Shown: positions 26,816 to 34,094, counted from the first letter of the stretch. The stretch: DNA of 64,000 nt from Limosilactobacillus coleohominis 101-4-CHN (GCF_000161935.1 NZ_GG698804.1:116859-180858), one strand, 5' to 3'. Made by a program: numbers and translations. The notes: a model not told the origin generated them from the letters alone.

Positions 26816-26938
26816 AATTTATTCGCCTTATCAATTAACTAGAGCTCTAAATTCTGATAATATGAATAAAGCGAGCCAACTAAAAGCCCGCTTTATGAAA
26901 ATATTTTTTCAAGTCGTTCCTGCTGTTTGATGTGGTAG

Positions 26939-27316
26939 TTAGTCAGCATGAACGGCTTTTTTTGTGTCCTTGAATTGATTGTAGTAATTCTGTTTCAAAC
27001 GTTCCGCCCTCATCATCATCGAAAGTCCAGAGGTTCGGATGTTAGTGTAAGTACGCTGCAACTCCTCTTCGGTGCTGATCAAGTAATAGCCGTTATCCAT
27101 TCCAATAGGGACACCCTCATTGGTCAAACGGGCAATAATATTACTAACGGCTCTTACATCAACCCCTAAGGCATCCGCAACCCTGCTTCGTGATATGGGG
27201 TTCTCTGAACCATAAGGTAGTAGCCTTAATACCTTACGTTCGATATTGGTTTCACCTTTGACTGCTTGCTGGTCAATCGTCGGCAAATTGAATAATGCTA
27301 ATTGCTCCTCACTCAT
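26939..27316 (-). CDS. Winged-helix DNA-binding protein of the element
   Basis: 125 residues. A helix-turn-helix lies at about 25-75 (ERKVLRLLPYG, SRSRVADALGVDVRAVSNII, then a wing IGMDNGYYL). It resembles small phage/satellite regulators or replication helpers. Its ATG overlaps the stop of the membrane-protein gene before it by four bases (ATGA), and AGGGGG stands upstream. Role unknown. Confidence 0.65.
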   Translation of the reverse strand: MSEEQLALFNLPTIDQQAVKGETNIERKVLRLLPYGSENPISRSRVADALGVDVRAVSNIIARLTNEGVPIGMDNGYYLISTEEELQRTYTNIRTSGLSMMMRAERLKQNYYNQFKDTKKAVHAD

Positions 27317-27516
27317 TCGTTGACCCCCTTAATTTCAATTCTCCAGTGCTTTTTAAACCACCTTAGTATTTCTACAACATGAACTGCTAAAACAGCGTAC
27401 GGGCTTAAATACGCCCCGATAATCACGTTTAAAATGATCCAGAGTAGCAAAGCACCATTCTTTGTCAGTTCAATATCCATACATAAATTTAAATCATTCC
27501 GTATTTGTGTTCTCAT
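27313..27516 (-). CDS. Small membrane protein of the element
   Basis: 67 residues from MRTQIRND, with two hydrophobic stretches at about 21-50 (ALLLWIILNVIIGAYLSPYA, then VLAVHVVEIL) and a basic end. Start chosen by GGTGG five bases before the ATG at 27516; a GTG at 27525 is possible but lies inside that site. The upstream 32-bp repeat copy ends at 27527. Overlaps the next gene by four bases. Function unknown. Confidence 0.6.
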   Translation of the reverse strand: MRTQIRNDLNLCMDIELTKNGALLLWIILNVIIGAYLSPYAVLAVHVVEILRWFKKHWRIEIKGVNE

Positions 27517-27526
27517 CATGTCCACC

Positions 27527-27558
27527 CATTCAAATACATAACACTGCGCTGGTTAGCT
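27527..27558 (+). repeat. 32-bp perfect direct repeat, copy 1
   Basis: Begins CATTCAAATACATAACACTG and ends GGTTAGCT; identical to 31112-31143. Lies between the excisionase-like gene and the membrane-protein gene. Confidence 0.9.
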
Positions 27559-27565
27559 ATGGTTA

Positions 27566-27832
27566 TTAATGACTATGTTTCTGACTGCGTGACTTGACCC
27601 ATTGCTCTAAATCAGACTTGGTAAAACGGTAGCTACCACCGATCACGGCAACGGGAAAGTCATCGTATTCTTTGATCCATTTATCAAGGGTTGCCCGTCC
27701 ACATCCAAGAAACTTTGATGCTTGCTGTTTGTTAAGTACAGCAGGGAACGGATCAACTGGTTTATAAGTTTTCATGCGCTCCGTCAATGCGTCTTGTAAA
27801 GCGCTGTCGGGAATGGTAAAAGTAAATTCCAT
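27566..27832 (-). CDS. HTH_17/excisionase-type DNA-binding protein
   Basis: 88 residues. NKQQASKFLGCGRATLDKWI (about 34-53) and SYRFTKSDLEQWVKSR (about 67-82) are the two halves of the MerR-like HTH_17 fold found in excisionases and phage regulators. A second, shorter protein of the same fold lies at 29238-29423, so one may be the excisionase and the other a regulator. GAGG stands nine bases before the ATG. Confidence 0.75.
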   Translation of the reverse strand: MEFTFTIPDSALQDALTERMKTYKPVDPFPAVLNKQQASKFLGCGRATLDKWIKEYDDFPVAVIGGSYRFTKSDLEQWVKSRSQKHSH

Positions 27833-27854
27833 CTTCGATTGCCTCGCTTTCTAA

Positions 27855-28076
27855 CTAGCCCCATCTTGTAAAGAACTCATCTAGTGAAACCGTGATAAGT
27901 GGATGCGCTTTGGGCTCCAGTAGCTTGTTAATGATCTTGATTGCTAAATCTATCGTGTGTTGATCGTATCTATTCAGAAACGGGACTTTTGCCCCTCCCG
28001 ATTGAAAAACATGTAGTACATGCTTTGCTTCGTTACGATCACTTTCAGTTAGTGCAATATCTTTTACATCAATCAC
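27855..28076 (-). CDS. Hypothetical protein of the element
   Basis: 73 residues from a GTG at 28076. A longer TTG reading exists from 28109, but it would overlap the preceding gene, and GGCGGTG stands six bases before the GTG. Sequence MIDVKDIALTESDRNEAKHV is soluble-looking and mixed alpha/beta. No family recognised. Thirteen bases after ORF113. Confidence 0.55.
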   Translation of the reverse strand: MIDVKDIALTESDRNEAKHVLHVFQSGGAKVPFLNRYDQHTIDLAIKIINKLLEPKAHPLITVSLDEFFTRWG

Positions 28077-28089
28077 GATTAACACCGCC

Positions 28090-28431
28090 TTATTTTTGAG
28101 AACCAACAATTACAAAAGCATCTTTGGTGCGTCTTTCATTAAGGGCAATTTGTAAACCATCATCCCATACCAGAACATGCGAATTGGCAATTGATGGATC
28201 AACTTGTGCAAATAAATACCCTTCTCCGGCGTAACTGATCATTTCATTACCCGCAAGCGGTAGGATGCTGTTTCCGTCTACTTGACGATCAGCAAAGATT
28301 TTATTTTGACCGTCTTTGTTTTCCAGCAGTTTTGTTAATTCCAGCCCCTTTTTAGTAGCTGTATAAACTGCCTTTTCACAATAAACTTGGTCGCCTTGTG
28401 CTAATACAACAATATTTTGCGTGTTTTCCAT
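28090..28431 (-). CDS. Hypothetical protein (113 residues)
   Basis: Soluble and beta-rich by eye (VLAQGDQVYCEKAVYTAT; then SHVLVWDDGLQIALNE and AFVIVGSQK). No family recognised. AGGAGG nine bases before the ATG shows efficient translation. It follows ORF99 closely in the element's early operon. Confidence 0.65.
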   Translation of the reverse strand: MENTQNIVVLAQGDQVYCEKAVYTATKKGLELTKLLENKDGQNKIFADRQVDGNSILPLAGNEMISYAGEGYLFAQVDPSIANSHVLVWDDGLQIALNERRTKDAFVIVGSQK

Positions 28432-28444
28432 GATTAAATACCTC

Positions 28445-28744
28445 CTAGTCTGCTAATGCTTGTTTGAATTCGTCTGTGGTAAGTGAAGCCTTATCAACCA
28501 GCCGTGCGCCGTTGGCTCCATCAACCAATAAGTAATGGTTCCCGTAACCGTCTGTCACGGTGTCATAAGGCTTTAATGATACTGACTGACCATCTTTCTT
28601 AATCACTTCAGCAACTAACGGCATTTTGTCGGTTGTATCTTCCGTGTGATCAAACATCAAAGCACCAAAGTCATCATCGTTACGGTAAAAGGTGTTTTCA
28701 ATTCGTAAAGTGTCGTCAAAATCTACACAAACTTTTTTCATCAT
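28445..28744 (-). CDS. Hypothetical protein (99 residues)
   Basis: Begins MMKKVCVDFDDTLRIENTF. The DFDDT string looks like motif I of HAD phosphatases, but no motif II-IV follows in this short protein, so I do not call it a HAD enzyme. The rest is unrecognised. AAGG six bases before the first ATG. Member of the early minus-strand operon; 13 bases before ORF113. Confidence 0.65.
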   Translation of the reverse strand: MMKKVCVDFDDTLRIENTFYRNDDDFGALMFDHTEDTTDKMPLVAEVIKKDGQSVSLKPYDTVTDGYGNHYLLVDGANGARLVDKASLTTDEFKQALAD

Positions 28745-28891
28745 TCATTACCTTCAAAATTCTAGTATCTGGCATCCGCTCAACGGCGGATTTTTTTGTA
28801 CGTGCTATCACGAACCCGTTTTTGAAACATTACATGTTGACGTGGTTAATTTATCGAATTAACTAGGTTGCGTCCGTTTTTGCATAGCTAG

Positions 28892-29197
28892 TTATGTGTT
28901 ACTCAAAAACCAGGGCTTTTTATGCAAATCTTGCAAATGTTTTTTCTGCAAATCGGTTAGCGGAACTTTTTCGCGGATATTAACCGTTCCGTTATCAATA
29001 TCACCCTCTAACATGATTAACTGGTCTGCTACGTTGTAAGCCTTACGCTCGGGGTTCGATACATACTTTTCAAACTTGCGGGCGTGTTTCGGCTCATCCG
29101 TGTAAATGTGCCACGTTTCTGTTTCACGGTCATAAGTAATAATCGTTTCCCGCTCATTGCGGGGCGCTGTTACTACTTGCCGTTGAATTTCTGTCAT
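28892..29197 (-). CDS. Hypothetical satellite/phage protein (101 residues)
   Basis: The segment ETIITYDRETETWHIYTDEP then KHARKFEKYV resembles small early proteins of phages of lactic acid bacteria with no assigned function. AAAGGAGG site before the ATG. Second gene of the early operon, after the excisionase-like gene. The gap to the next gene (28745-28891) holds only an ATCCGC/GCGGAT hairpin. Confidence 0.65.
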   Translation of the reverse strand: MTEIQRQVVTAPRNERETIITYDRETETWHIYTDEPKHARKFEKYVSNPERKAYNVADQLIMLEGDIDNGTVNIREKVPLTDLQKKHLQDLHKKPWFLSNT

Positions 29198-29237
29198 TTG
29201 CTATTACCTCCTTTGCATCCACTCCAACGGATGCTTT

Positions 29238-29423
29238 TTATTTGTCCTGAGTTGCAACAACAGTATGATCTTGCATGAACTTATCAATAGCTGACTTGCT
29301 AATGCGTTTTGACTTGCCAACTTTAACGGTTGGCAGTCCCTGCTTAATGTAAGTTCGCAAAGTATCTTGGGTTTTAAATCCCATATACTGCATAGCCTCT
29401 TTATAGCTTAGATATTCAGTCAT
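29238..29423 (-). CDS. Excisionase-like HTH protein (AlpA/Xis type)
   Basis: 61 residues from MTEYLSYKEAMQYMG. YKEAMQYMGFKTQDTLRTYI is the recognition helix region, and KVGKSKRISKSAIDKFM the wing, of the HTH_17 fold. The longer reading from 29498 lacks a site; AAGGCG is five bases before the ATG at 29423. As the first gene of the operon divergent from the repressor, it is the best candidate for the excisionase or for a Cro-like switch protein. Confidence 0.75.
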   Translation of the reverse strand: MTEYLSYKEAMQYMGFKTQDTLRTYIKQGLPTVKVGKSKRISKSAIDKFMQDHTVVATQDK

Positions 29424-29455
29424 AATTACGCCTTCTTTCTCCCGTTTCGGTAATA

Positions 29456-29484
29456 ATGTTATTCTCCCATTACGGGAATGCCAA
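29456..29484 (-). promoter_or_regulatory. Early promoter of the element with operator-like spacer
   Basis: Minus-strand TTGGCA (29479-29484) and TAACAT (29456-29461), spacing 17. The spacer contains TCCC-GTAAT-GGGA, a short dyad that could be bound by the divergent repressor. Confidence 0.65.
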
Positions 29485-29539
29485 CTATTAAATACCAAAA
29501 TGGGATAATTCGTGTTAAAGTTTATACGGGTGATTTAGT

Positions 29540-30361
29540 ATGAATACAAACAAAAAGCCCCGCAATAGAATTGCGGAACTTAGAAAAGAAAAAGGGTTAA
29601 CACTACAACAGGTTGCTGATGCCGTTAGCGTTGGTAATAACACTATCAGCCGTTATGAAACTGGAAAACGTGAGCCAAAACTAGAAACATGGATGAAACT
29701 TGCTAACGTTTTTGATGTTCCTGTGTCTTACATTATGGGAACAGATAATATTAACGCTATCAGAGAAACAAGAATATTACACAATACCAGTTTAGGCTCA
29801 TTAGCTGAAATGACAGGGATTTCAGAAAAAAGGCTCAAATCCATTGAACAGTTTGAAACAGTTCCAACAGTGCAGGAATGGTTTTTAATAGCCGAAGTAC
29901 TTTGTGTTCCTGTATCTGAAATACAGGGAACCAGAAAAGGAATAAACAATTTTAATTTACCTAATGAAAATTTCATTAAATTAGTCAATGAATTTGACGC
30001 AACAAATGAAAAAGGTGAAGTACCAAATATTAGCGGTTCCGAAGCCCATTTTATTGGTACAAGTATAGATGCATATAAACTGCTATTATCGAATTTAATT
30101 TCATTAGATCAAAAATATAAAACTGATGTTTATAAAAATTTTCTAAATACCGTTACCACTTTAACCACTCTTTTTGCAATAATTCCCGATAAAGGTAAAA
30201 ACGAAACAGAAAGAAGAAAAATATATAAACTGCTAACTGACCAACTTTCAGCATTAATACATAATATTGCTAAAACAAAAAGCGGAAAATTATTATTGGA
30301 TATTAATGAAGAACCATTTAAAACGGATGATAAAGCCAATAACTCTAGTAGTAAAAAGTAA
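29540..30361 (+). CDS. Cro/CI-type repressor with two tandem HTH domains
   Basis: 273 residues. The first XRE helix-turn-helix is at about 10-65 (RIAELRKEKGLTLQQVADAV, then NNTISRYETGKREPKLETW). A second HTH-like unit is at about 73-130 (IRETRILHNTSLGSLAEMTG, then SEKRLKSIEQFETVPTVQEW). A C-terminal helical region of about 130 residues has no LexA-type protease motif. It sits divergent from the early operon, in the place of the Stl/CI master repressor of satellites. Lack of a protease domain would fit derepression by a helper-phage protein. GGGTGA lies before the ATG. Confidence 0.8.
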   Translation: MNTNKKPRNRIAELRKEKGLTLQQVADAVSVGNNTISRYETGKREPKLETWMKLANVFDVPVSYIMGTDNINAIRETRILHNTSLGSLAEMTGISEKRLKSIEQFETVPTVQEWFLIAEVLCVPVSEIQGTRKGINNFNLPNENFIKLVNEFDATNEKGEVPNISGSEAHFIGTSIDAYKLLLSNLISLDQKYKTDVYKNFLNTVTTLTTLFAIIPDKGKNETERRKIYKLLTDQLSALIHNIAKTKSGKLLLDINEEPFKTDDKANNSSSKK

Positions 30362-30413
30362 TACCCATTACGTCCAAGCGTGATTGACGTTAAAAGCTAT
30401 GGGAGGTTCATTT

Positions 30414-30530
30414 ATGAAAAAAGATGGTTTAGGTTTTGAAAGATTGTTGATCTTTCTAGCTGGTTTGAATTTGATTTTGCGTCTAGTCCTCTATGTTCAA
30501 GAAAAGCGTGAAGCCAATGAAAAAGATTAG
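30414..30530 (+). CDS. Small membrane protein, 38 residues
   Basis: MKKDGLGFERLL, then a transmembrane stretch IFLAGLNLILRLVLYV and a charged end EKREANEKD. GGGAGG seven bases before the ATG is an excellent site. Its end overlaps the lipoprotein start by 14 bases, suggesting coupled translation. Function unknown. Confidence 0.7.
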   Translation: MKKDGLGFERLLIFLAGLNLILRLVLYVQEKREANEKD

Positions 30531-31014
30531 TTTGATTTGCGCCGTTGCCCTTGCTGGTCTATCCTTAACCGCTTGCGGTAGCAACTCCAACAAGAAAACA
30601 AGTTCTAGTAGTAAAGTGTCTAGTTCAAAGGTGGTTAAGCACCACAAGAAAGCCAAGCACTCAAAGAAAAAGGCTAGTTCTAGCAGTAATTCATCCGCTG
30701 CGAGTGCGTCTAATCAGCAGAACCAACAGCAAAATAACAGCGGTGATCAAGCCGATCCATTTGATGCAAGTACATGGGATAAACCATATAAAGGCTATCC
30801 CAGTTTTAACGCCTATTTGCACGATCATCCCGATACTCCTAACATTCAATCACAAACAGCTCAAATTCAACATGATGAAAATGTGAGAAAAGGTATCGAA
30901 GACGCAAACGGTAATGAAACTCAAAACTTTAAAAATTGGGTTTCTGCTCGTGACAATGCTTGGGACAATGGGAACGATAATTTCCCAGACTATGATCAAA
31001 ATCGCCAATGGTAA
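30517..31014 (+). CDS. Lipoprotein between repressor and integrase
   Basis: 165 residues. Signal MKKISLICAVALAG with lipobox LTAC (Cys20), then a Ser/Lys-rich linker (about 24-70), a Gln/Asn patch and a soluble C-terminal part ending NFPDYDQNRQW. A lipoprotein gene in the lysogeny module between repressor and integrase recalls phage superinfection-exclusion lipoproteins such as Ltp of Streptococcus thermophilus phage TP-J34; no sequence similarity is claimed. The start at 30517 removes eight residues of the longer reading and gives a normal signal peptide. Confidence 0.75.
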   Translation: MKKISLICAVALAGLSLTACGSNSNKKTSSSSKVSSSKVVKHHKKAKHSKKKASSSSNSSAASASNQQNQQQNNSGDQADPFDASTWDKPYKGYPSFNAYLHDHPDTPNIQSQTAQIQHDENVRKGIEDANGNETQNFKNWVSARDNAWDNGNDNFPDYDQNRQW

Positions 31015-31111
31015 TTAGTTGCTTTCCCCTTGTATGACGTTTTAACCATGTTTTGATTAATTACCCATCTATCCTTTTAAAAGCTCTCATGGGTCAATTC
31101 TGACCCCATAT

Positions 31112-31143
31112 CATTCAAATACATAACACTGCGCTGGTTAGCT
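31112..31143 (+). repeat. 32-bp perfect direct repeat, copy 2
   Basis: Identical to 27527-27558. Ends 25 bases before the integrase ATG. Confidence 0.9.
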
Positions 31144-31168
31144 GTGCGAAAAAAAGGAATGATAGAAA

Positions 31169-32254
31169 ATGAGTTATACGAAGAAAGTTAGTAAAGGATA
31201 TTATGGTTACGCTACCTACTACGACAAGCACGGCAAGCGTCACGTTAAAAGTGCGGGGCTTTTCAAGCTCAAACGACAAGCCCAACAAGCGGGCAATGAT
31301 TTAGAGAAAGAGCTTGACCAGCGCAACATGGATTTACAAGATATTACCTTGTTTGCTTACTATGAACGCTGGTTCAAGCTCTACAAACAACCAAATATTA
31401 CGGATGTTACTAAGAACCGCTATAAAGTCATTGGTAAGGCAATTCAAGATTATTTTGACGTTACTAAGCTAGTTAATATTCGGCGTTCTGACTATCAAGG
31501 CTTTATTAACTGGTATGGTGCTGATCATGCTAGGGATAGTGTTACTAAGCTCAATGGTGCATTAAGAAGTTGTGTCAGTTATGCAATTGACGATGACATT
31601 ATTACCAAGGACTTCACCCATAACGTGCAAATCGTTTATGACCGCTCCAGAAAAGTTAATGTGGAATACTTAACCAATGCTGAATTAGTGAGGCTCAAAG
31701 ATGCGGTAGTACAGCACCTAAACCCATTAAGTACCAGCCGTTACATGATCTTGACGGCAATTTACACGGGGATGCGTAAAGCTGAGGTGCAAGCCTTAAC
31801 ATGGAAAGATATTGATTTCCTCCATTCCACCATTACCATCAACAAGTCATGGGATGAAATAAAAAAAGCCTTTAAACCTACCAAGACTTCAACCAGTAAT
31901 CGAACAATTAAAGTTAATCGTGAATTACTGAAACGTCTTGCAGATTTAAAGGCGAACGGTTCAACGCTGGTCTTTATGAATGGTTTAGGAACAGTTCCAA
32001 CATCAACCGCTTTAAACAAATGTCTACACCGTATTATGAACCATGTCGGTATCAAAAAGCAAAATTTCACGTTCTACTCACTACGGCATGTTCATGTTGC
32101 CTATTTAATCGGGCAAGGTGTCGATGTTTATGCAATTAGTAAGCGTCTAGGACACTCCAATATTACTACTACGTTGCGGGTCTACTCTTATTTGATTGAT
32201 GAGTACAAGGCAAAGAATGATACTTTGATTATTAGCAAATTAGCTGACCTCTGA
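31169..32254 (+). CDS. int: Tyrosine site-specific integrase
   Basis: 361 residues: an N-terminal arm-DNA-binding domain (about 1-50), a SAM-like core-binding domain (about 58-150) and the catalytic domain. Catalytic Arg203 (GMRKAE), Arg306 (SLRH), His329 (LGHS) and the probable nucleophile Tyr339 (LRVYS) are present. The usual His of the HxxR box is Tyr303. It lies at the right end, reading toward attR, with paired arm-type sites immediately after its stop codon. It should recombine into the tRNA-Leu 3' end. Confidence 0.93.
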   Translation: MSYTKKVSKGYYGYATYYDKHGKRHVKSAGLFKLKRQAQQAGNDLEKELDQRNMDLQDITLFAYYERWFKLYKQPNITDVTKNRYKVIGKAIQDYFDVTKLVNIRRSDYQGFINWYGADHARDSVTKLNGALRSCVSYAIDDDIITKDFTHNVQIVYDRSRKVNVEYLTNAELVRLKDAVVQHLNPLSTSRYMILTAIYTGMRKAEVQALTWKDIDFLHSTITINKSWDEIKKAFKPTKTSTSNRTIKVNRELLKRLADLKANGSTLVFMNGLGTVPTSTALNKCLHRIMNHVGIKKQNFTFYSLRHVHVAYLIGQGVDVYAISKRLGHSNITTTLRVYSYLIDEYKAKNDTLIISKLADL

Positions 32255-32258
32255 TTTT

Positions 32259-32280
32259 CTGCTACCAAACTGCTACCAAA
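32259..32280 (+). repeat. Right-arm integrase binding sites (one pair)
   Basis: Two tandem CTGCTACCAAA units, identical to the left-arm pair at 22053-22074, about 50 bases inside attR. Confidence 0.75.
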
Positions 32281-32328
32281 TCAGAGTAAAACATTGATAT
32301 ATCAACGTTTAGGACACGGTTTTTGTGT

Positions 32329-32347
32329 CTGCCTTGGGCATAATTAA
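32329..32347 (+). repeat. attR core (19-bp direct repeat)
   Basis: Same 19 bases as 21941-21959; duplicates the last 12 bases of tRNA-Leu. Confidence 0.9.
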
Positions 32348-32424
32348 TTACTTTCAACCGTTGATTACTCAACGGTTTTTTTATACATAATAAAAGGCAT
32401 CCTAATCAACAGGATGCCTTTTCG

Positions 32425-33066
32425 TTACTTCAAATTTAAATGAAGATCGTATTGTTTATTTGATACATCGTCATCACTTTTACCAAAAGCTTCGAATTTA
32501 AAACGCAATTTCTTAATATCATTAATATTCTTAACGTGATTAAATACCACTACAACATCACCAGTTTTAGATATTCCATTATCAATATCGCCATCAAAGT
32601 CTTGGTCGCCCATCATCGCATTTGCTTGTAAACCATTATTAGTCGAAACCGTTCCTTGAGTTGGGTAAATACTAATATCCTGGTTGGCTTTGATTGTCAT
32701 ATTAATTAGCATCACGCAATTGCCAGATTTACCATCAAGGCCGATTCTTTGATAATCTTTAGCCAATTTATAAATTGTCACACTATTAATCTTAATATTA
32801 GCATGATCCCAAGAATTAACGTCCCGGTTTAAATGATAAGTCTTTTGACCCGTATATTGGTATGAATCATACGTCAGTTTAATCTTCCCCTTAGCTTTTG
32901 CAGCGTGATCATCATGGTGATCAACCACTAGTCCCGTGCTTTCTCCTGTCGCTTGCAACCTATGAATTCCATGATAAGTTGCTACATCAGCAAGTACGAT
33001 TAGAACCGCCAACACTGCCACAATTGAAACCCAGTAAACCTTATTATGGTACCAAACTCGCTTCAT
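32425..33066 (-). CDS. Membrane-anchored extracellular protein (DUF5067/DUF4352-like)
   Basis: 213 residues: an N-terminal membrane anchor at about 10-28 (VYWVSIVAVLAVLIVLADVA), a His/Asp-rich linker, then a beta-rich extracellular domain with SVTIYKLAK and VVVVFNHVKNINDI, like the immunoglobulin-like DUF4352/5067 group. Function unknown. It is the second gene after the zinc-ribbon membrane protein, 18 bases apart, under the promoter at 33517. It lies outside the mobile element. Confidence 0.7.
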   Translation of the reverse strand: MKRVWYHNKVYWVSIVAVLAVLIVLADVATYHGIHRLQATGESTGLVVDHHDDHAAKAKGKIKLTYDSYQYTGQKTYHLNRDVNSWDHANIKINSVTIYKLAKDYQRIGLDGKSGNCVMLINMTIKANQDISIYPTQGTVSTNNGLQANAMMGDQDFDGDIDNGISKTGDVVVVFNHVKNINDIKKLRFKFEAFGKSDDDVSNKQYDLHLNLK

Positions 33067-33084
33067 AACTAAATCCTCCCAAAT

Positions 33085-33477
33085 TTAACTCGCTAGAATT
33101 ACAATAATCATTAACGATACGAAAAATACTAAATTAGCTACAACGCTGATCAAGGCACCAATTCCCGCAGAATTTGCATTCATCGGTCGTTCTTTTCTCC
33201 ACACTAAAAATAAAATCAACCCTACTAACGGGATGAAGAAGCCAAGTAAGGCCCAGCCAAAACTTCCTGAATCTACAGAATGGGAACGAACATTGTTTTC
33301 AACATTCGGTACGGTAGATTCAATTTTCTCCGCGGATGGTTCTGGCACTTGTTCTGAAGCTTTCAGTTGACTACTAGAATGATCATTTTCTAATGCTCCA
33401 GGAACTGGTTGACCACAATGTGGGCAAACTAGTAAGTGTTCCGCCATTGACTGGCCACAATATTGACATTTTTTCAT
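33085..33477 (-). CDS. Zinc-ribbon membrane protein
   Basis: 130 residues: an N-terminal zinc ribbon with CxxC pairs (CQYCGQ, residues 4-9; CPHCGQ, residues 18-23), an acidic linker, then two transmembrane segments (about 74-92 and 104-128). Many Firmicutes encode such zinc-ribbon membrane proteins; role unknown. First gene of a two-gene operon with a strong promoter. Confidence 0.75.
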   Translation of the reverse strand: MKKCQYCGQSMAEHLLVCPHCGQPVPGALENDHSSSQLKASEQVPEPSAEKIESTVPNVENNVRSHSVDSGSFGWALLGFFIPLVGLILFLVWRKERPMNANSAGIGALISVVANLVFFVSLMIIVILAS

Positions 33478-33516
33478 TTTAATCCTCCCTAAAAATTAAC
33501 CTCCTAAATCGCTAAA

Positions 33517-33545
33517 AATATATCAAATTATCAATAATCAGTCAA
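33517..33545 (-). promoter_or_regulatory. Promoter of the zinc-ribbon/anchored-protein operon
   Basis: Minus-strand TTGACT (33540-33545) and TATATT (33517-33522), spacing 17. Confidence 0.75.
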
Positions 33546-33649
33546 TGACCAGTCAATAATTCTATCTAGATATGAATATCATTATTGTTAAGTCAACGTT
33601 ACAAGTGATATCATTCGATAAAAGTCGTTTGAGTGAAATCACAAAAAAA

Positions 33650-33678
33650 GCAGGAATCAAATGATTCCTGCCCATAAT
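33650..33678 (-). terminator. Terminator of the 43-residue basic protein gene
   Basis: GCAGGAATCA (33650-33659) pairs with TGATTCCTGC (33662-33671); TTTTTTT follows on the minus strand. Confidence 0.85.
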
Positions 33679-33694
33679 TTAATAATTAAACTGA

Positions 33695-33826
33695 TTACTT
33701 TTCGTCAGCTGGCTTTTCTTTAGCCCACTTACGAATTTCTTCAATCTTCTTTTCCTTCAATGCCCGCTTGTACTTAGGAGCAACTGGACGACGGCCTTGT
33801 ACGCCATGTGGATGTGCTTTACGCAT
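33695..33826 (-). CDS. Uncharacterised basic microprotein, 43 residues
   Basis: MRKAHPHGVQGRRPVAPKYK, then a Lys/Arg/Glu-rich helix-like half ending EKPADEK. AGGAGG nine bases before ATG, consensus promoter upstream and strong terminator downstream make it a real, probably well-expressed gene. No family recognised; strongly basic, so nucleic-acid or ribosome binding is possible but unproven. Confidence 0.8.
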   Translation of the reverse strand: MRKAHPHGVQGRRPVAPKYKRALKEKKIEEIRKWAKEKPADEK

Positions 33827-33873
33827 GTCAATATGCCTCCTTTAATATATTATCGTTAATAATCAACATTCCG

Positions 33874-33902
33874 ATTATAACTAAATGCTGCAAAAAGCGC
33901 AA
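33874..33902 (-). promoter_or_regulatory. Promoter of the basic microprotein gene
   Basis: Minus-strand TTGCGC (33897-33902) and TATAAT (33874-33879), spacing 17. Confidence 0.8.
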
Positions 33903-33992
33903 CCTTTCCATCCAGAACCTGCAATTTTTAACTACTCCTTAAAATTAGACCATTTTATGCAAACGTTTATCAAAACTGTAATGATAAACTTC

Positions 33993-34021
33993 TTGATAAC
34001 TATACCAATTTAAGATAATAT
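33993..34021 (+). promoter_or_regulatory. Promoter of the acidic microprotein gene
   Basis: TTGATA (33993-33998) and TAATAT (34016-34021), spacing 17. Confidence 0.8.
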
Positions 34022-34094
34022 GGAAACTGTTAAAAGATCACGGTGTTTAACTTAATTAACCAATTCAAGCACCAAATTAATATGGAGGATTATT

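Larger units (their letters stand above)
21941..32347 (+). mobile_element. Integrated phage-satellite-like element (PICI-like), about 10.4 kb
   Basis: Bounded by a 19-bp direct repeat that begins in the 3' end of tRNA-Leu(CAG). The right end carries a tyrosine integrase and a double-HTH repressor on the plus strand. The divergent minus-strand operon holds an excisionase-like HTH protein, small unknowns, winged-helix replication-type proteins and iterons, and ends with an ArpU-like late regulator next to the left end. No capsid, portal, tail, lysis or terminase gene is recognisable. This mirrors the plan of Gram-positive phage-inducible chromosomal islands; without a recognised terS or interference gene the PICI label is an inference. 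Confidence 0.85.

Noticed and set aside
28445..28744. HAD-superfamily phosphatase call for ORF99
   Set aside because: Only a motif I-like string is present; motifs II-IV and the fold length are missing.
21941..32347. Complete prophage
   Set aside because: No capsid, portal, tail, terminase or lysis gene, and the size is only 10.4 kb.
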